Source: Atopobium fossor DSM 15642
Lineage (GTDB): Bacteria > Actinomycetota > Coriobacteriia > Coriobacteriales > Atopobiaceae
Length of the DNA: 64,000 nucleotides
Assembly (NCBI RefSeq): GCF_000483125.1
Contig: NZ_KI519553.1
Span: 345,124-409,123 of the forward strand
Direction of reading: 5' to 3'
Under the pieces are notes generated by a model. It had not been told where the DNA came from and made no database searches. It saw only the letters and a list, made by a program, of their open reading frames with translations. Position numbers and translations under genes: made by a program. Position 1 is the stretch's first letter, and each line of letters begins with the position of its first letter. This document shows, piece after piece, positions 17,724-27,433 of this stretch.

Positions 17724-18695
17724 ATGCAATCAAGTCATAATCCATATGAAGCTTGTAAACTTTGTCCACGCACCTGTGGAGCTCAACGCAATGTAGGAAA
17801 AATTGGTCTTTGTGGTGCTACGGCAACCTTGCGTGTTGCTCGTAGTGCGCTTCATTTTTGGGAAGAACCACCTATTTCGGGAGAAATGGGGTCAGGGGCA
17901 ATCTTTTTTTCTGGTTGTCCTTTGCGCTGCGTATTTTGCCAAAATCAGCAAATCTCGCAAGGTAATTTTGGACATGAAATAACTGTGCAGCGTCTTGCTG
18001 CCATGATGCTTGAGCTTCAGCAGCAAGGAGCTCTTAATATAAATCTAGTAACTGCACTGCATTATGCACCGCAGGTACATGACGCTTTATGCATGGCAAA
18101 AAAAGCAGGGCTCGTTTTGCCCATTGTCTGTAACACATCGGGCTATGAGCTGGTAAGTACTATACGTGCCATGGGTGATGTCGTAGATGTATGGCTGCCT
18201 GATTTTAAGTATGCATCATCCACACTTGCATACAAGCTTTCGGGTGCAAAGGATTATCCAGAAGTTACTATAGCTGCTTTAGAAGAAATGCTTGCTCAGG
18301 TGCGCACGCGTGGGACTCGCGTAGTGGGGGACAATGGTGCTCTTACTACAGGTATTATCGTTCGACATTTAGTGCTTCCTGGACACATAGAAGATTCATG
18401 TGCGGTTCTCGATAAACTCTGGGAGCTTGCGGGCAACGATATTGATATTTCCATCATGAATCAATACACCCCCAATGCACACTGTCGAGCTGCGGGTGGC
18501 AATTTAGCCCGTGCGCTTATTGATGAAGAGTATGAAGTGGTGCTCGATTATGCAGATGACCTTGGATTTGAGCACATGTGGTGGCAGCAGGGTGGTACGG
18601 TTTCGGAGAGTTTTGTACCAGAATTTGACGCCACCGGTGTAGAAGGTCCAGAACTCAGTAGCTTTTCTCGGTATTTAGCACAATCGTCGAGTTAA
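17724..18695 (+). CDS. PflX-like radical SAM protein (COG1313)
   Basis: 323 residues. The N-terminus has Cys11, Cys14, Cys18 and Cys30 (CKLCPRTCGAQR ... GLCGA), a second cysteine cluster typical of this group. The radical SAM motif C-x3-C-x2-C is at Cys65, Cys69 and Cys72 (SGCPLRCVFCQN). The rest is a partial TIM barrel. It belongs to the pyruvate formate-lyase activase-like family COG1313 (PflX), whose substrate is unknown. There are two possible starts: TTG at 17709, close to AGAGG, or ATG at 17724, without a good site. Monocistronic or with the small protein downstream, 54 bases away. Confidence 0.85.
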   Translation: MQSSHNPYEACKLCPRTCGAQRNVGKIGLCGATATLRVARSALHFWEEPPISGEMGSGAIFFSGCPLRCVFCQNQQISQGNFGHEITVQRLAAMMLELQQQGALNINLVTALHYAPQVHDALCMAKKAGLVLPIVCNTSGYELVSTIRAMGDVVDVWLPDFKYASSTLAYKLSGAKDYPEVTIAALEEMLAQVRTRGTRVVGDNGALTTGIIVRHLVLPGHIEDSCAVLDKLWELAGNDIDISIMNQYTPNAHCRAAGGNLARALIDEEYEVVLDYADDLGFEHMWWQQGGTVSESFVPEFDATGVEGPELSSFSRYLAQSSS

Positions 18696-18749
18696 AAGGC
18701 TATAGTCTATACAACCACCTTGCGCATGCGAGCAAGTTAAGGAGATGCT

Positions 18750-19049
18750 ATGTCAAGCAACGATGCATTAACCGATTCCGAGCGCGCTGAGCTTGAACAA
18801 CTGCGTGCTCAAGCTGCTGCACAGCAAAAAGCTGCCGAGCGTGCCGAGCTAGAATCCTTGCGAGAAGCTCAACAAGCAGCACAGCGCCAAGCAGAAGAAG
18901 ATGCACGAATTGCAGCAATACGTGAGCGTAATCGCCGTGCTATGGAGCCAGATGAGGATTTACATATGCCTTTTGCGCAAAAGCTTGTCCTTGGTGTTTT
19001 AGCTATAGTTGTAATTGGTTGTGCTATTTACTACTACCTGCATCATTAA
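18750..19049 (+). CDS. Small coiled-coil protein with C-terminal membrane anchor
   Basis: 99 residues. Residues 8-65 are rich in Glu, Ala, Gln and Arg with heptad character (repeats of AERAELE and REAQQAAQRQAEED), predicting a long coiled coil. A single membrane helix follows (KLVLGVLAIVVIGCAIYYYL), ending in LHH: a tail-anchored layout. Start ATG has TAAGGAGATGCT. No family recognised. It could be a scaffold or membrane organiser. It lies between the radical SAM gene and pncB with its own ribosome binding site. Confidence 0.75.
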   Translation: MSSNDALTDSERAELEQLRAQAAAQQKAAERAELESLREAQQAAQRQAEEDARIAAIRERNRRAMEPDEDLHMPFAQKLVLGVLAIVVIGCAIYYYLHH

Positions 19050-19091
19050 GTTACGCAGTACAGCATTGCATACGGCTGCAAGGAGAGCAAC

Positions 19092-20573
19092 ATGTCTTTA
19101 ACCGATCGCACCAAGCCATCTGATATTGCACTAAATACAGACCTGTACGAGCTCACTATGGCTCAAGGGTTTTTTGAGTCAGGACTAGGGGATACACAGG
19201 CTTGTTTTACGATGTTTTTCCGTCAAAATCCTTTTCATGGTGGATATGCAGTTTCTTGCGGTGTTGGTCAGATTGCAGATTTGGTAAAGAATTTTGTGTT
19301 TGAAGACGATGCCATTGCGTATCTAGCTTCATTAGATGCGCCAGGCGGCGGCAAGATGTTTACGCCTGAGTTTTTGCAATACCTTCGCGATTTTAGCATG
19401 CGTGTCTCGGTTTGGGCAGTTCCAGAGGGTGAGGTAGTGTTTCCTCGTGAACCTATGATTCGTGTTGAAGGTCCAGCTATTGATTGTCAGCTTATAGAGA
19501 CGGCGTTGCTTAATCTTGTTAATTTCCAAACACTCGTTGCGACAAAAACTGCTCGTGTGGTGCAAGCTGCACAAGGTCATGTGGTATCTGATTTTGGTTT
19601 GCGCCGTGCACAGGGTCCTGACGGTGGTCTAGCGGTGGCACGTGCTTCTTTTGTTGGCGGTGCCAGTTCTACCTCTAATGTTTTAGCGGGTAAGATTTAT
19701 GGCATTCCCGTATTTGGCACCCACGCCCATTCTTGGGTTATGGCGTTTCCTTCGGAATTAGAGGCATTTAGAGCATTTGCAAAGTCTAGTCCTAAAAATT
19801 GCGTATTGCTGGTAGACACCTATGATGTATACAAAGGCATTCAAAACGCTATTACCGTTGCACACGAGATGGAGCAGGCAGGTGAGCGTCTTACTGCCAT
19901 TCGCATTGATTCGGGTGACTTAGCCAAACTTTCCAAATATGCACGTCAAGCCTTTGATGATGCGGGCTTGTCCTATGTAAAAATTTCCGTTTCCAACGAT
20001 CTGGATGAGCACACTATTCAATCTTTATTTGCACAAGGTGCTCCTATTGATTCCTTTGGTGTGGGAACCAAGCTTGCTACCTGTGATCCTCAGCCTTCTT
20101 TGGGTGGCGTATATAAACTTAATGCTACACGTAAACCTGACGAGAAAAGCTGGACACCTGCTATGAAGTTGTCCGAGCAAGCATATAAACGCACCATTCC
20201 AGGTGTGCAGCATGTGCTACGTTTTTTGGATGATAGTGGCTGTCCTATGGGGGATATGATTGTGGATGATGCCTATGTCAATTCTGACAAAACTATTGCC
20301 ATTGACGTGCTTGATCCCTACACCAGTTATGATTTGTCTGCGTACACTCCCGTTGAACTTCTCGAACAGTATGTTGATGAAGGTGAACCTGTGGCGGATA
20401 CAGCAACATTGGAAGAAGCGCGTCGTCGCTGTCACGATGCAATGATGCGTTTGGATCCTGCTACAAAACGCTTCCTCAACCCTCAGATTTATCCTGTAGG
20501 AATGGAAGAGGGTCTGGCTAAGTTGCGCGAAGATCTGAGTAGGGAAGAGCGTGCTCGTTCTGGTCGACGATAA
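19092..20573 (+). CDS. pncB: Nicotinate phosphoribosyltransferase
   Basis: 493 residues. Converts nicotinate and PRPP to nicotinate mononucleotide in the Preiss-Handler salvage route to NAD. The N-terminus ALNTDLYELTMAQGFFESG is diagnostic of the family. SDFGLRRAQGPDGGLAVARA, the catalytic-loop region GTHAHSWVMAF and IRIDSGDLAKLS (phosphate binding) are all present. Start ATG has AAGGAGAGCAAC upstream. Length is that of the longer bacterial PncB2-type enzymes. It stands upstream of argS but separated by 137 bases. Confidence 0.95.
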   Translation: MSLTDRTKPSDIALNTDLYELTMAQGFFESGLGDTQACFTMFFRQNPFHGGYAVSCGVGQIADLVKNFVFEDDAIAYLASLDAPGGGKMFTPEFLQYLRDFSMRVSVWAVPEGEVVFPREPMIRVEGPAIDCQLIETALLNLVNFQTLVATKTARVVQAAQGHVVSDFGLRRAQGPDGGLAVARASFVGGASSTSNVLAGKIYGIPVFGTHAHSWVMAFPSELEAFRAFAKSSPKNCVLLVDTYDVYKGIQNAITVAHEMEQAGERLTAIRIDSGDLAKLSKYARQAFDDAGLSYVKISVSNDLDEHTIQSLFAQGAPIDSFGVGTKLATCDPQPSLGGVYKLNATRKPDEKSWTPAMKLSEQAYKRTIPGVQHVLRFLDDSGCPMGDMIVDDAYVNSDKTIAIDVLDPYTSYDLSAYTPVELLEQYVDEGEPVADTATLEEARRRCHDAMMRLDPATKRFLNPQIYPVGMEEGLAKLREDLSREERARSGRR

Positions 20574-20710
20574 ACAGTAGGCCTGTTCACGCGTAGTTTT
20601 TATTAAACGTGCAAATGTACTAAAAAATGTTGTATGAGCTTTGTTAAACTGCTATGAATTGCAAAATTGCATGTCAAATATGCAAAATGCTATCGATCAA
20701 GGAGTGACTT

Positions 20711-22555
20711 ATGCCCGAGACTATTGAAGAGTTGGTAAAACAGGCCATTGCTGCTGCTCAGCAGGCAGGAGATTTGCCTGAATTTATCGTAGAGGATTGT
20801 GGCGTTGAGCGCCCAGCCGATACTGACCACGGCGAGTGGACTTCCACCGTTGCTCTTCGATCTGCTCGCCTTGCTCGTATGGCACCCGCAAAGATTGCTC
20901 AAGCAATTACCACTCATATGCCTGCTAATCCTGCTATTGCAAAGGTAGAGGTAGCTGGTCCGGGTTTCATTAACTTTTATCTTAATGCTGCTGCAAACAA
21001 CGAGGTTATCCGCGACGTTCGTGAGCAGGGTGAGGACTTTGGTCGCGCTAATGTAGGTAATGGCCTTAAGCTTAACTACGAGTTTATTTCTGCTAATCCA
21101 ACTGGTCCTTTGCATGTTGGTCATGGCCGCTGGGTTGCTCTGGGTGACTCCATGTGCAACGTTATGGAGCATGCAAACTTTGACGTGTTCCGTGAGTATT
21201 ACATCAATGATCACGGCAGTCAGATGGACGTATTTGGTGGCTCTGTTGCTACTCGTTATATGCAGTTGGTTCAGATTATTCGCGAGAAGGGCTTGAGTGC
21301 ACAAGACGCGTATCAGCTGTTGCTTTCCGATCGTGAAGCATACGTAGAAGATGAGCTGGATGAGGCTCCTCAAACACATCCTTATATGGATGCTTTTAAC
21401 GAGATTTTAGGCGGTAACTCCTACGGTGGCGATTATATTATCGAGATTGCCCTTGAGTTTTATGAGGCAGATGGCGACAAGTGGGCAGATGTTGACGAGA
21501 AAACCCGTGGAGATGAGTTCCGCGAGCGCGCGTATCAGGCAATGTTGCAGCGCATCAAGAACACCACTCACCAGGCACGTTGCGACCTTGATTTGTGGTT
21601 CTCCGAGCGCAGCTTGTATGTTAAGGATGAGTCCGGTACCTCTCCGGTAGACCGTGCCTTTGCACGCCTGGAAAAGATGGGTCACCTGTATACCACCGAT
21701 GACGGTGCTTTGTGGTTCCGTTCTACCACCTTTGGTGATGACAAGGACCGCGTACTCATTAAGTCTAATGGTGAGTACACCTACTTTGCTTCCGATGTTG
21801 CCTACCACTGGGATAAGTTCCAGCGTCAGGATTATTCCATTGATTTGTGGGGCGCTGATCATCACGGCTACATCGCTCGTGTAACCAATGTATGCGATGC
21901 TTTGGGCTATCCCGGTAAGTTTGAGGTAGATCTTGGTCAGTTTGTAAACCTACTGCGTAATGGTAAGCCTGTGCGCATGTCTAAGCGTAAGGGCACCATG
22001 GTTACATTCCAGGAGCTTTTGGACGAGGTAGGCGTAGATGCAACACGTTATACCTTGGTATCTAAGTCCTCCAACCAGACTATCGATTTTGATATTGAAG
22101 CTGTTAAGCAGCGTAATACTGCCAATCCTGTATTCTATGTACAGTATGCTCATGCACGTATTTGCTCTATTTTGCGTCGTGCTGCTGGAGTAGATGATGC
22201 TCAAGCCCAGACAATGGGTATGGATGCGGTAGCAGCTCAGGCTATTGGTGAGCATTACGATCTTTCATTGCTTACCAATCCCGCTGAGCTTCAGATTGCT
22301 CGTAAGCTCAGCTCTATGAGCGATATGATCGCTTCTGCTGCTCGTGATCGCGCACCCTTCCGTCTGACACATTATTTGGAGGAGCTGGCAAGTGACTTCC
22401 ATGCGTTTTATAACAACTGCCAGGTACTTCCTTCCGAAGGCCGCCCGGTAGATTCAGAGTTGTCTCGTGCACGTCTGGCAGCTTGTGATGCGGTACGTCG
22501 TGTACTTGCTCTTAACCTTAAGATGATTGGTGTTTCTGCACCCACCAAGATGTAA
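20711..22555 (+). CDS. argS: Arginyl-tRNA synthetase
   Basis: 614 residues. Charges tRNA-Arg. The N-terminal Add-1 domain covers about residues 1-100. The class I HIGH motif reads HVGH at residues 135-138 (SANPTGPLHVGHGRW), and the KMSKS equivalent RMSKRKG is near residue 422. The C-terminal DALR anticodon-binding domain ends the protein. Start ATG is preceded by CAAGGAGTGACTT. Codon use is strongly biased, as in a highly expressed gene. Followed by a terminator. Confidence 0.97.
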   Translation: MPETIEELVKQAIAAAQQAGDLPEFIVEDCGVERPADTDHGEWTSTVALRSARLARMAPAKIAQAITTHMPANPAIAKVEVAGPGFINFYLNAAANNEVIRDVREQGEDFGRANVGNGLKLNYEFISANPTGPLHVGHGRWVALGDSMCNVMEHANFDVFREYYINDHGSQMDVFGGSVATRYMQLVQIIREKGLSAQDAYQLLLSDREAYVEDELDEAPQTHPYMDAFNEILGGNSYGGDYIIEIALEFYEADGDKWADVDEKTRGDEFRERAYQAMLQRIKNTTHQARCDLDLWFSERSLYVKDESGTSPVDRAFARLEKMGHLYTTDDGALWFRSTTFGDDKDRVLIKSNGEYTYFASDVAYHWDKFQRQDYSIDLWGADHHGYIARVTNVCDALGYPGKFEVDLGQFVNLLRNGKPVRMSKRKGTMVTFQELLDEVGVDATRYTLVSKSSNQTIDFDIEAVKQRNTANPVFYVQYAHARICSILRRAAGVDDAQAQTMGMDAVAAQAIGEHYDLSLLTNPAELQIARKLSSMSDMIASAARDRAPFRLTHYLEELASDFHAFYNNCQVLPSEGRPVDSELSRARLAACDAVRRVLALNLKMIGVSAPTKM

Positions 22556-22570
22556 CTTGCTCGTTAAGCT

Positions 22571-22626
22571 TAACCGGACACTTTGAGTAGATACATGGTC
22601 TTTCTCAAGGTGTTCGGTTACTTTTT
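22571..22626 (+). terminator. Terminator of argS
   Basis: TAACCGGACACTTTGAG (22571-22587) pairs, with some G-T pairs, with CTCAAGGTGTTCGGTTA (22604-22620), followed by CTTTTT. A long imperfect stem with a T tract at the end of argS. Confidence 0.8.
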
Positions 22627-22653
22627 AGAAGCGCGAAATAACTTGCTAAATTC

Positions 22654-23730
22654 TTAGCATCCCTGTTTCTTGAGCCAGATGCGTGGTGACATACCTGTCT
22701 GTTTGACAAAAATCATTCGTACCGATGCTGCGCTAGCATAGCCAAGTTCATCTGCAATTTGATTCAGCGTTTTTCCGCACAGAAGACTTTCTTCTATTTT
22801 ATGCATACGCAAATGAGTAAGCACATCACCAATACTTTGACCTTGCTCTTCCTTAAATTGCGTGCAAAGTGTAGTGCGTCCCACATGGAAAATACGAGCA
22901 AGTTCATCAAGCGTCGGTGGGCAAGAAAGAGAACTCTGCAGCAATGCAATGATGGCTTGCGAGAACTGTTTTCTTTTATAAGATGGAGATGTTACTGCTT
23001 GAACTGGTCCAGCGCCAGTACAAGAGTTGTCGAACTTACTTTTTGCAATTAGTCCCAGTATTTTGAGCATTTGTGCATAGGTATCTACCTGTGATGTTTT
23101 CTGGCAAAGATTACTTGGTAATAGTTTTGCAAAAAGATCAATAAGCTGGTTATTATCATTAAAACCTAAAGGTCTATCAATAAGTGTGTATGCTGCCTCA
23201 TGTAGCTCGCTAAACTGCTGAGCAAGCTCACGCAAGAGCGACATGGTAAGACATACCGTTGCGCTTGAATAAACGGTTCCCGCTTTAATCTCAAATCGAT
23301 AGGTTCCCGCAGGATAGGGAAAAGAAACCGTAACTTGCGGAGCATGCTGAGCTATAGTCTCAAAAGCACCTGTATCAATATGCAGGTAGGGAGGCTGAAG
23401 ACCTGCCTGTTTCCAAATATCATTCATGAGTGCAAGCTCCTGCATTTGCATGGTGCCAATGCAAACAAAGTCTTCAATAGGTTTCTCTTCCAGGGAAAAA
23501 TCTTCAAGTGCAAGCCAACTCATGCGAGAGACAAGACAGCCCTCAAAAGGAACATACCACCAATACCATCCGCGTGCCTGTGTTGTATTCACGCGAAAGA
23601 CCTTACCAACACCTGTCCACTTGTATTCCGGATAGGCTTTTATCTACTCCATTTGCGGCATAATTTGCGAACGCATAGTGGGAGAAATATGAGAAAAAGC
23701 AGCGTAAAATGCCTGCTCTGCATGAGTCAT
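22654..23730 (-). pseudogene. AraC family regulator interrupted by in-frame TAG
   Basis: From the ATG at 23730, which has a perfect ribosome binding site (AAAAAGGAGATAT), the frame reads 28 residues (MTHAEQAFYAAFSH through PQME), meets TAG at 23644-23646, and continues in the same frame for 329 codons to 22654. The downstream part carries a sensor domain and a C-terminal AraC DNA-binding domain with two helix-turn-helix units (LDELARIFHVGRTTLCTQFK and LNQIADELGYASAASVRMIF). Sequence just after the stop (IKAYPEYKWTGVGKVF) is clearly still protein-like. Either the gene is inactivated, the stop is a strain or sequencing variant, or a shorter protein starts at GTG 23592 without a ribosome binding site. 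Divergent from the transporter operon it probably controls. Confidence 0.85.
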
Positions 23731-23850
23731 ATATCTCCTTTTTGTAGTCTGCTACAAGCTTCTATTTGCATTCCATAACTGTTGCAATTGTTCGTGCAAC
23801 ATAAAAATCGTTCGCGTTTACCTTATTTCAAGACAAGCCATATATATCAC

Positions 23851-23866
23851 TAGTTAACCTTAACTA
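23851..23866. promoter_or_regulatory. Dyad operator candidate before the ABC/ECF operon
   Basis: TAGTTAA-CC-TTAACTA, a perfect dyad with 7-base arms, in the gap between the AraC gene and the operon. A possible promoter overlaps it: TTAACC (23854-23859), 17 bases, GATTAT (23877-23882). The sequence loosely resembles metal-dependent DtxR/IdeR boxes. The same TAGTTAACC word occurs in the LPXTG promoter dyad. Regulator identity is inference. Confidence 0.5.
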
Positions 23867-23904
23867 ACAAATATGAGATTATTTTAGCATAGAAGGAGGA
23901 AGTC

Positions 23905-25662
23905 TTGGATCTTTACAAGAGGATCTTTGCCTATGTACCAGAGAAAAAAGCTTATGGCGTGTTAGCTGTGTTCTGCTCGGTATGTTCGGCAGTGCTTACC
24001 TGCGCAGGCTATTTTGTCATCTATCAGGTACTCAGAGAAATATTGATGGCTAACAACCTGGTCGTAGCACAACAGCTCTCCATCCTTGCTATTGTGCTTT
24101 TAACAGCAGGAGCTTTGCTCTATCTCTTGGCAAGCATATTTTCTCATATACTGGGCTTTAGGCTCGAAACCAACCTACACAAGCGTGGTATAGATGGTAT
24201 TGTACAGGCTTCATTTCGCTTTTTTGACACTAATGAGTCGGGCATTATTCGTAAGACCATAGACGATAATGCTGGCATGACACATTCGGCTGTAGCCCAT
24301 ATGATCCCAGATTTAGGGCAGGCATTTGTGACACCTATTCTAGTGATTATCCTCAGCTTTTTTGTAAGTCTAAGAGTAGGTATTGCGGTGGTTGTCACGG
24401 TGTTTATTGGCGTAGTCATCATGTCAAAAATGATGGGCGGAGAAACCTCCTTTATGCAACAGTACCAAGATGCCCTCAAGCGCATGAGTGGCGAGACGGT
24501 TGAATATGTTCGTGGTATTCAAGTCATTAAGATTTTTAAGGCGGATGTTAATTCGTTTAAGGCATTGCATGAAGCCATTACCTCATATGCGCAAGGCGTA
24601 TATTCCTATTCAAAGAGTTGTAAGGTTCCTTACGTTACCTACCAGTGGATCTTTTTAGGCGCAGCAGCTCTTCTAGTCATACCAATCGCTCTTATGCTCA
24701 ATACCATCACCGAACCTCATTTCTTTATGATTGAGCTTTTGATGTACATATTTCTTCTTGGCGTAGTGTATGTATGTCTGATGCGTGTTATGTACTCCAC
24801 ACAACATATATTTGAGGCAAAATATGCCGTAGATAGCCTAGAAAAACTCTACGACGAAATGAACAAAGACAAGCTGCAGTTTGGAAATGAAACGAGCTTC
24901 GAGAACTTTGATATTGCTTTTGAGAATATGAGTTTTTCCTACGGAGACAAGAGTGTCTTTAAGAACTTTAATCTTAGTCTTGTTGCAGGTAAATCCTATG
25001 CACTCGTAGGTTCATCTGGCTCGGGTAAATCAACGCTTGCTAAACTGCTCAGTGGGTTTTATAAGGTAGATGATGGTGCGGTTACCATCGGCAAAAAACC
25101 GCTTTCTGCGTATAGCGAAGACGCCATCATTAAGGCTATATCGTTTGTTTTCCAAGATCCAAAGTTGTTCAAGATGTCCATCTATGACAATGTGGCACTT
25201 GCCAAAGCTGGGGCAACACATGACGAAGTCATGGCTGCGCTTATGAAAGCAGGGTGCGCCGATATTCTCGATAAATTCCCTGAACGTGAGAATACCCTTA
25301 TAGGCGCCAAAGGAGTGTATCTTTCCGGTGGAGAAAAACAACGTATTGCCATTGCGCGTGCGCTTCTCAAAGATGCACCTATTCTTGTTATGGATGAGGC
25401 ATCTGCTGCTATTGATGCAGATAACGAATATAAATTGCAAGAGTCGTTTAAGACGTTGATGCAGAACAAGACCACCATCATGATTGCCCATAGGCTCTCT
25501 AGCATTCAAAACGTAGATGAGATTCTTGTGCTAAAAGATGGTGAGATTGCCGAGCGTGGAAGCCACCTCGAGCTCTTGAAAAAACAAGGCGAATACAAAG
25601 CTCTTCTCGATATGTACTACAGCGCAAATGATTGGAGACTGAGCTATGATTCAGCACTTTAA
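23905..25662 (+). CDS. ABC half-transporter, ATPase-permease fusion (YbtP/IrtA-like)
   Basis: 585 residues. Residues 1-310 are a six-helix exporter-fold membrane domain; 330-585 are the ATPase, with Walker A GSSGSGKST, signature LSGGEKQR, Walker B ILVMDEASAAID and H-loop IAHR. It pairs with the next gene to form a heterodimer. In this family, pairs such as YbtPQ and IrtAB import iron-siderophore complexes despite the exporter fold. The neighbourhood (AraC regulator, ECF module) matches that theme, but export cannot be excluded. TTG start at 23905 with AGAAGGAGGA (23891-23900). Confidence 0.88.
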   Translation: MDLYKRIFAYVPEKKAYGVLAVFCSVCSAVLTCAGYFVIYQVLREILMANNLVVAQQLSILAIVLLTAGALLYLLASIFSHILGFRLETNLHKRGIDGIVQASFRFFDTNESGIIRKTIDDNAGMTHSAVAHMIPDLGQAFVTPILVIILSFFVSLRVGIAVVVTVFIGVVIMSKMMGGETSFMQQYQDALKRMSGETVEYVRGIQVIKIFKADVNSFKALHEAITSYAQGVYSYSKSCKVPYVTYQWIFLGAAALLVIPIALMLNTITEPHFFMIELLMYIFLLGVVYVCLMRVMYSTQHIFEAKYAVDSLEKLYDEMNKDKLQFGNETSFENFDIAFENMSFSYGDKSVFKNFNLSLVAGKSYALVGSSGSGKSTLAKLLSGFYKVDDGAVTIGKKPLSAYSEDAIIKAISFVFQDPKLFKMSIYDNVALAKAGATHDEVMAALMKAGCADILDKFPERENTLIGAKGVYLSGGEKQRIAIARALLKDAPILVMDEASAAIDADNEYKLQESFKTLMQNKTTIMIAHRLSSIQNVDEILVLKDGEIAERGSHLELLKKQGEYKALLDMYYSANDWRLSYDSAL

Positions 25663-27367
25663 GCGCAAGTTTCAGGTAACCGACGAGGGCGCTCGCGGAC
25701 TTTTGAAGGCTTCTTTTTCGAGTCTTTGCGTATACATTGTAAGCATGTCTCCCGTTATGCTTGTTATGCTCATTGGCGATATGCTCTTGTCGGGCAATAA
25801 GCACGAGAGCTGGTTGTATATTGCAAGTGCTGTGGTAACGCTTATAGCTCTTGCGATTACTCTTGCAATTGAATACGAAGGCACCTATAACGCAACTTAC
25901 AAAGAGAGCGCTCATTTGCGCATTGGTATTGCAAAGCGTCTTCAGAGTTTGCCACTCAGCTTCTTTTCTAAGCGCAACCTCTCTGATCTTTCGCAATCTA
26001 TCATGTCGGATGTGGAAGCTATCGAGCATGCTATGAGCCACTCTATCCCTAAGATTTATGCTATCTATTTCTTCCTGCCACTTCTTACCGTTATGCTCAT
26101 GGCTGGAAATGTATGGCTTGGTCTTGCAGTCATTGCTCCTAATGTATTACGTTTTTTGGTGTTGCCTTTGTACAGGCAACAGGTTGAGCGAGGCAATAAA
26201 AAATTCTATAAGGTATTGCGGGAGCAAAGCGAAAAATTCCAAGAAGTTATTGAACTTAATCAGGAGATTAAAGGCTTTAATTTGAGCCAAGAGATCAAGC
26301 GTAGTCTGTATGAAAAAATGGACTATGGTGAGCGCATTCACCTTCTGTCGGAGGTTGGCAATGTACAAGTTATGGGACTTTCTTCGCTCTTTTCATTTAT
26401 TAGTCTTGGCGTGGTGCTTGCCGTGGGTACGCAACTCTTGGTAACAGGTAGCATTAACGTGCTCTATCTGTTGGGATATATGCTTGCAGCCATCAAAGTT
26501 AAGGAAATTGTTGATATTTCCAACGAGTCTATGCTTGAAATATTATTTGCGGAGCCGCGTGTAGCAAAGCTTAAGGAGATTAATGAAACCGCTGTACAGG
26601 AAGGTGCAGAGGTTGAATTAAAGAACTTTGATGTTGAACTTACTCATGTTGGTTTTGCATACGATAAAGACACATCAGTTTTGAGTGATGTTTCATTTGC
26701 AGCAAAACAAGGGGAAGTAACCGCTCTTGTAGGTGCCTCTGGCTGCGGTAAAACAACGCTCCTCAAACTCATTTCTCGTCTCTATGATTATGATTTAGGA
26801 CATATTTGCATAGATGGCAAAGATATTAAGGGCATTTCGACCGATTCACTCTTCGATAAGACATCTATTGTTTTTCAGGATGTAACACTCTTTAATAGCA
26901 CAATTATGGAAAACATCCGTATTGGAAAACTGGATGCGACAGATGAAGAAGTGCGCCATGCAGCTCAGCTTGCTAATTGCATGGAATTTATCGACCGATT
27001 ACCCGACGGTTTTAACGCTACTATTGGTGAAAATGGAGCCGAACTTTCAGGTGGTGAACGTCAACGTCTTTCTATTGCCCGTGCATTTCTGAAGGATGCC
27101 CCTATTCTTATTTTGGACGAAATTGCAGCAAATCTTGATATAGAAAACGAGCGCAAAGTTCAAGAAAGTTTGAGCAAGCTTATCGAGAATAAAACTGTTG
27201 TGGTTATTTCTCATCGTTTGAAATCAGTGGAAACAGTGGACAAGATTGTAGTACTGGATGGTGGCAAGGTCGAAGCTGTGGGCACACATGCTGAGCTTCT
27301 AAAAACATCTTCTACCTATAAAAATCTTATTGAGAAATCTAAACTTGCCGAAAAGTTTGTGTACTAA
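25646..27367 (+). CDS. ABC half-transporter, ATPase-permease fusion (YbtQ/IrtB-like)
   Basis: 573 residues, partner of the previous protein. Six membrane helices (1-310), then the ATPase with Walker A GASGCGKTT, signature LSGGERQR, Walker B ILILDEIAANLD and H-loop ISHR. The Walker B tail I-A-A-N-L-D departs slightly from the usual T-S-A-L-D. The ATG overlaps the previous gene by 17 bases, with TTGGAGA upstream. The intimate overlap supports a heterodimer with balanced synthesis. Substrate unknown; a metal chelate is inferred from family and context. Confidence 0.88.
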   Translation: MIQHFKRKFQVTDEGARGLLKASFSSLCVYIVSMSPVMLVMLIGDMLLSGNKHESWLYIASAVVTLIALAITLAIEYEGTYNATYKESAHLRIGIAKRLQSLPLSFFSKRNLSDLSQSIMSDVEAIEHAMSHSIPKIYAIYFFLPLLTVMLMAGNVWLGLAVIAPNVLRFLVLPLYRQQVERGNKKFYKVLREQSEKFQEVIELNQEIKGFNLSQEIKRSLYEKMDYGERIHLLSEVGNVQVMGLSSLFSFISLGVVLAVGTQLLVTGSINVLYLLGYMLAAIKVKEIVDISNESMLEILFAEPRVAKLKEINETAVQEGAEVELKNFDVELTHVGFAYDKDTSVLSDVSFAAKQGEVTALVGASGCGKTTLLKLISRLYDYDLGHICIDGKDIKGISTDSLFDKTSIVFQDVTLFNSTIMENIRIGKLDATDEEVRHAAQLANCMEFIDRLPDGFNATIGENGAELSGGERQRLSIARAFLKDAPILILDEIAANLDIENERKVQESLSKLIENKTVVVISHRLKSVETVDKIVVLDGGKVEAVGTHAELLKTSSTYKNLIEKSKLAEKFVY

Positions 27368-27433
27368 ATAATTGCGCCTGCGCAGCTGTAGTTGTAGTTG
27401 CGCAGGTAGAGCATTCAAAGAACAGGAGTAGCT

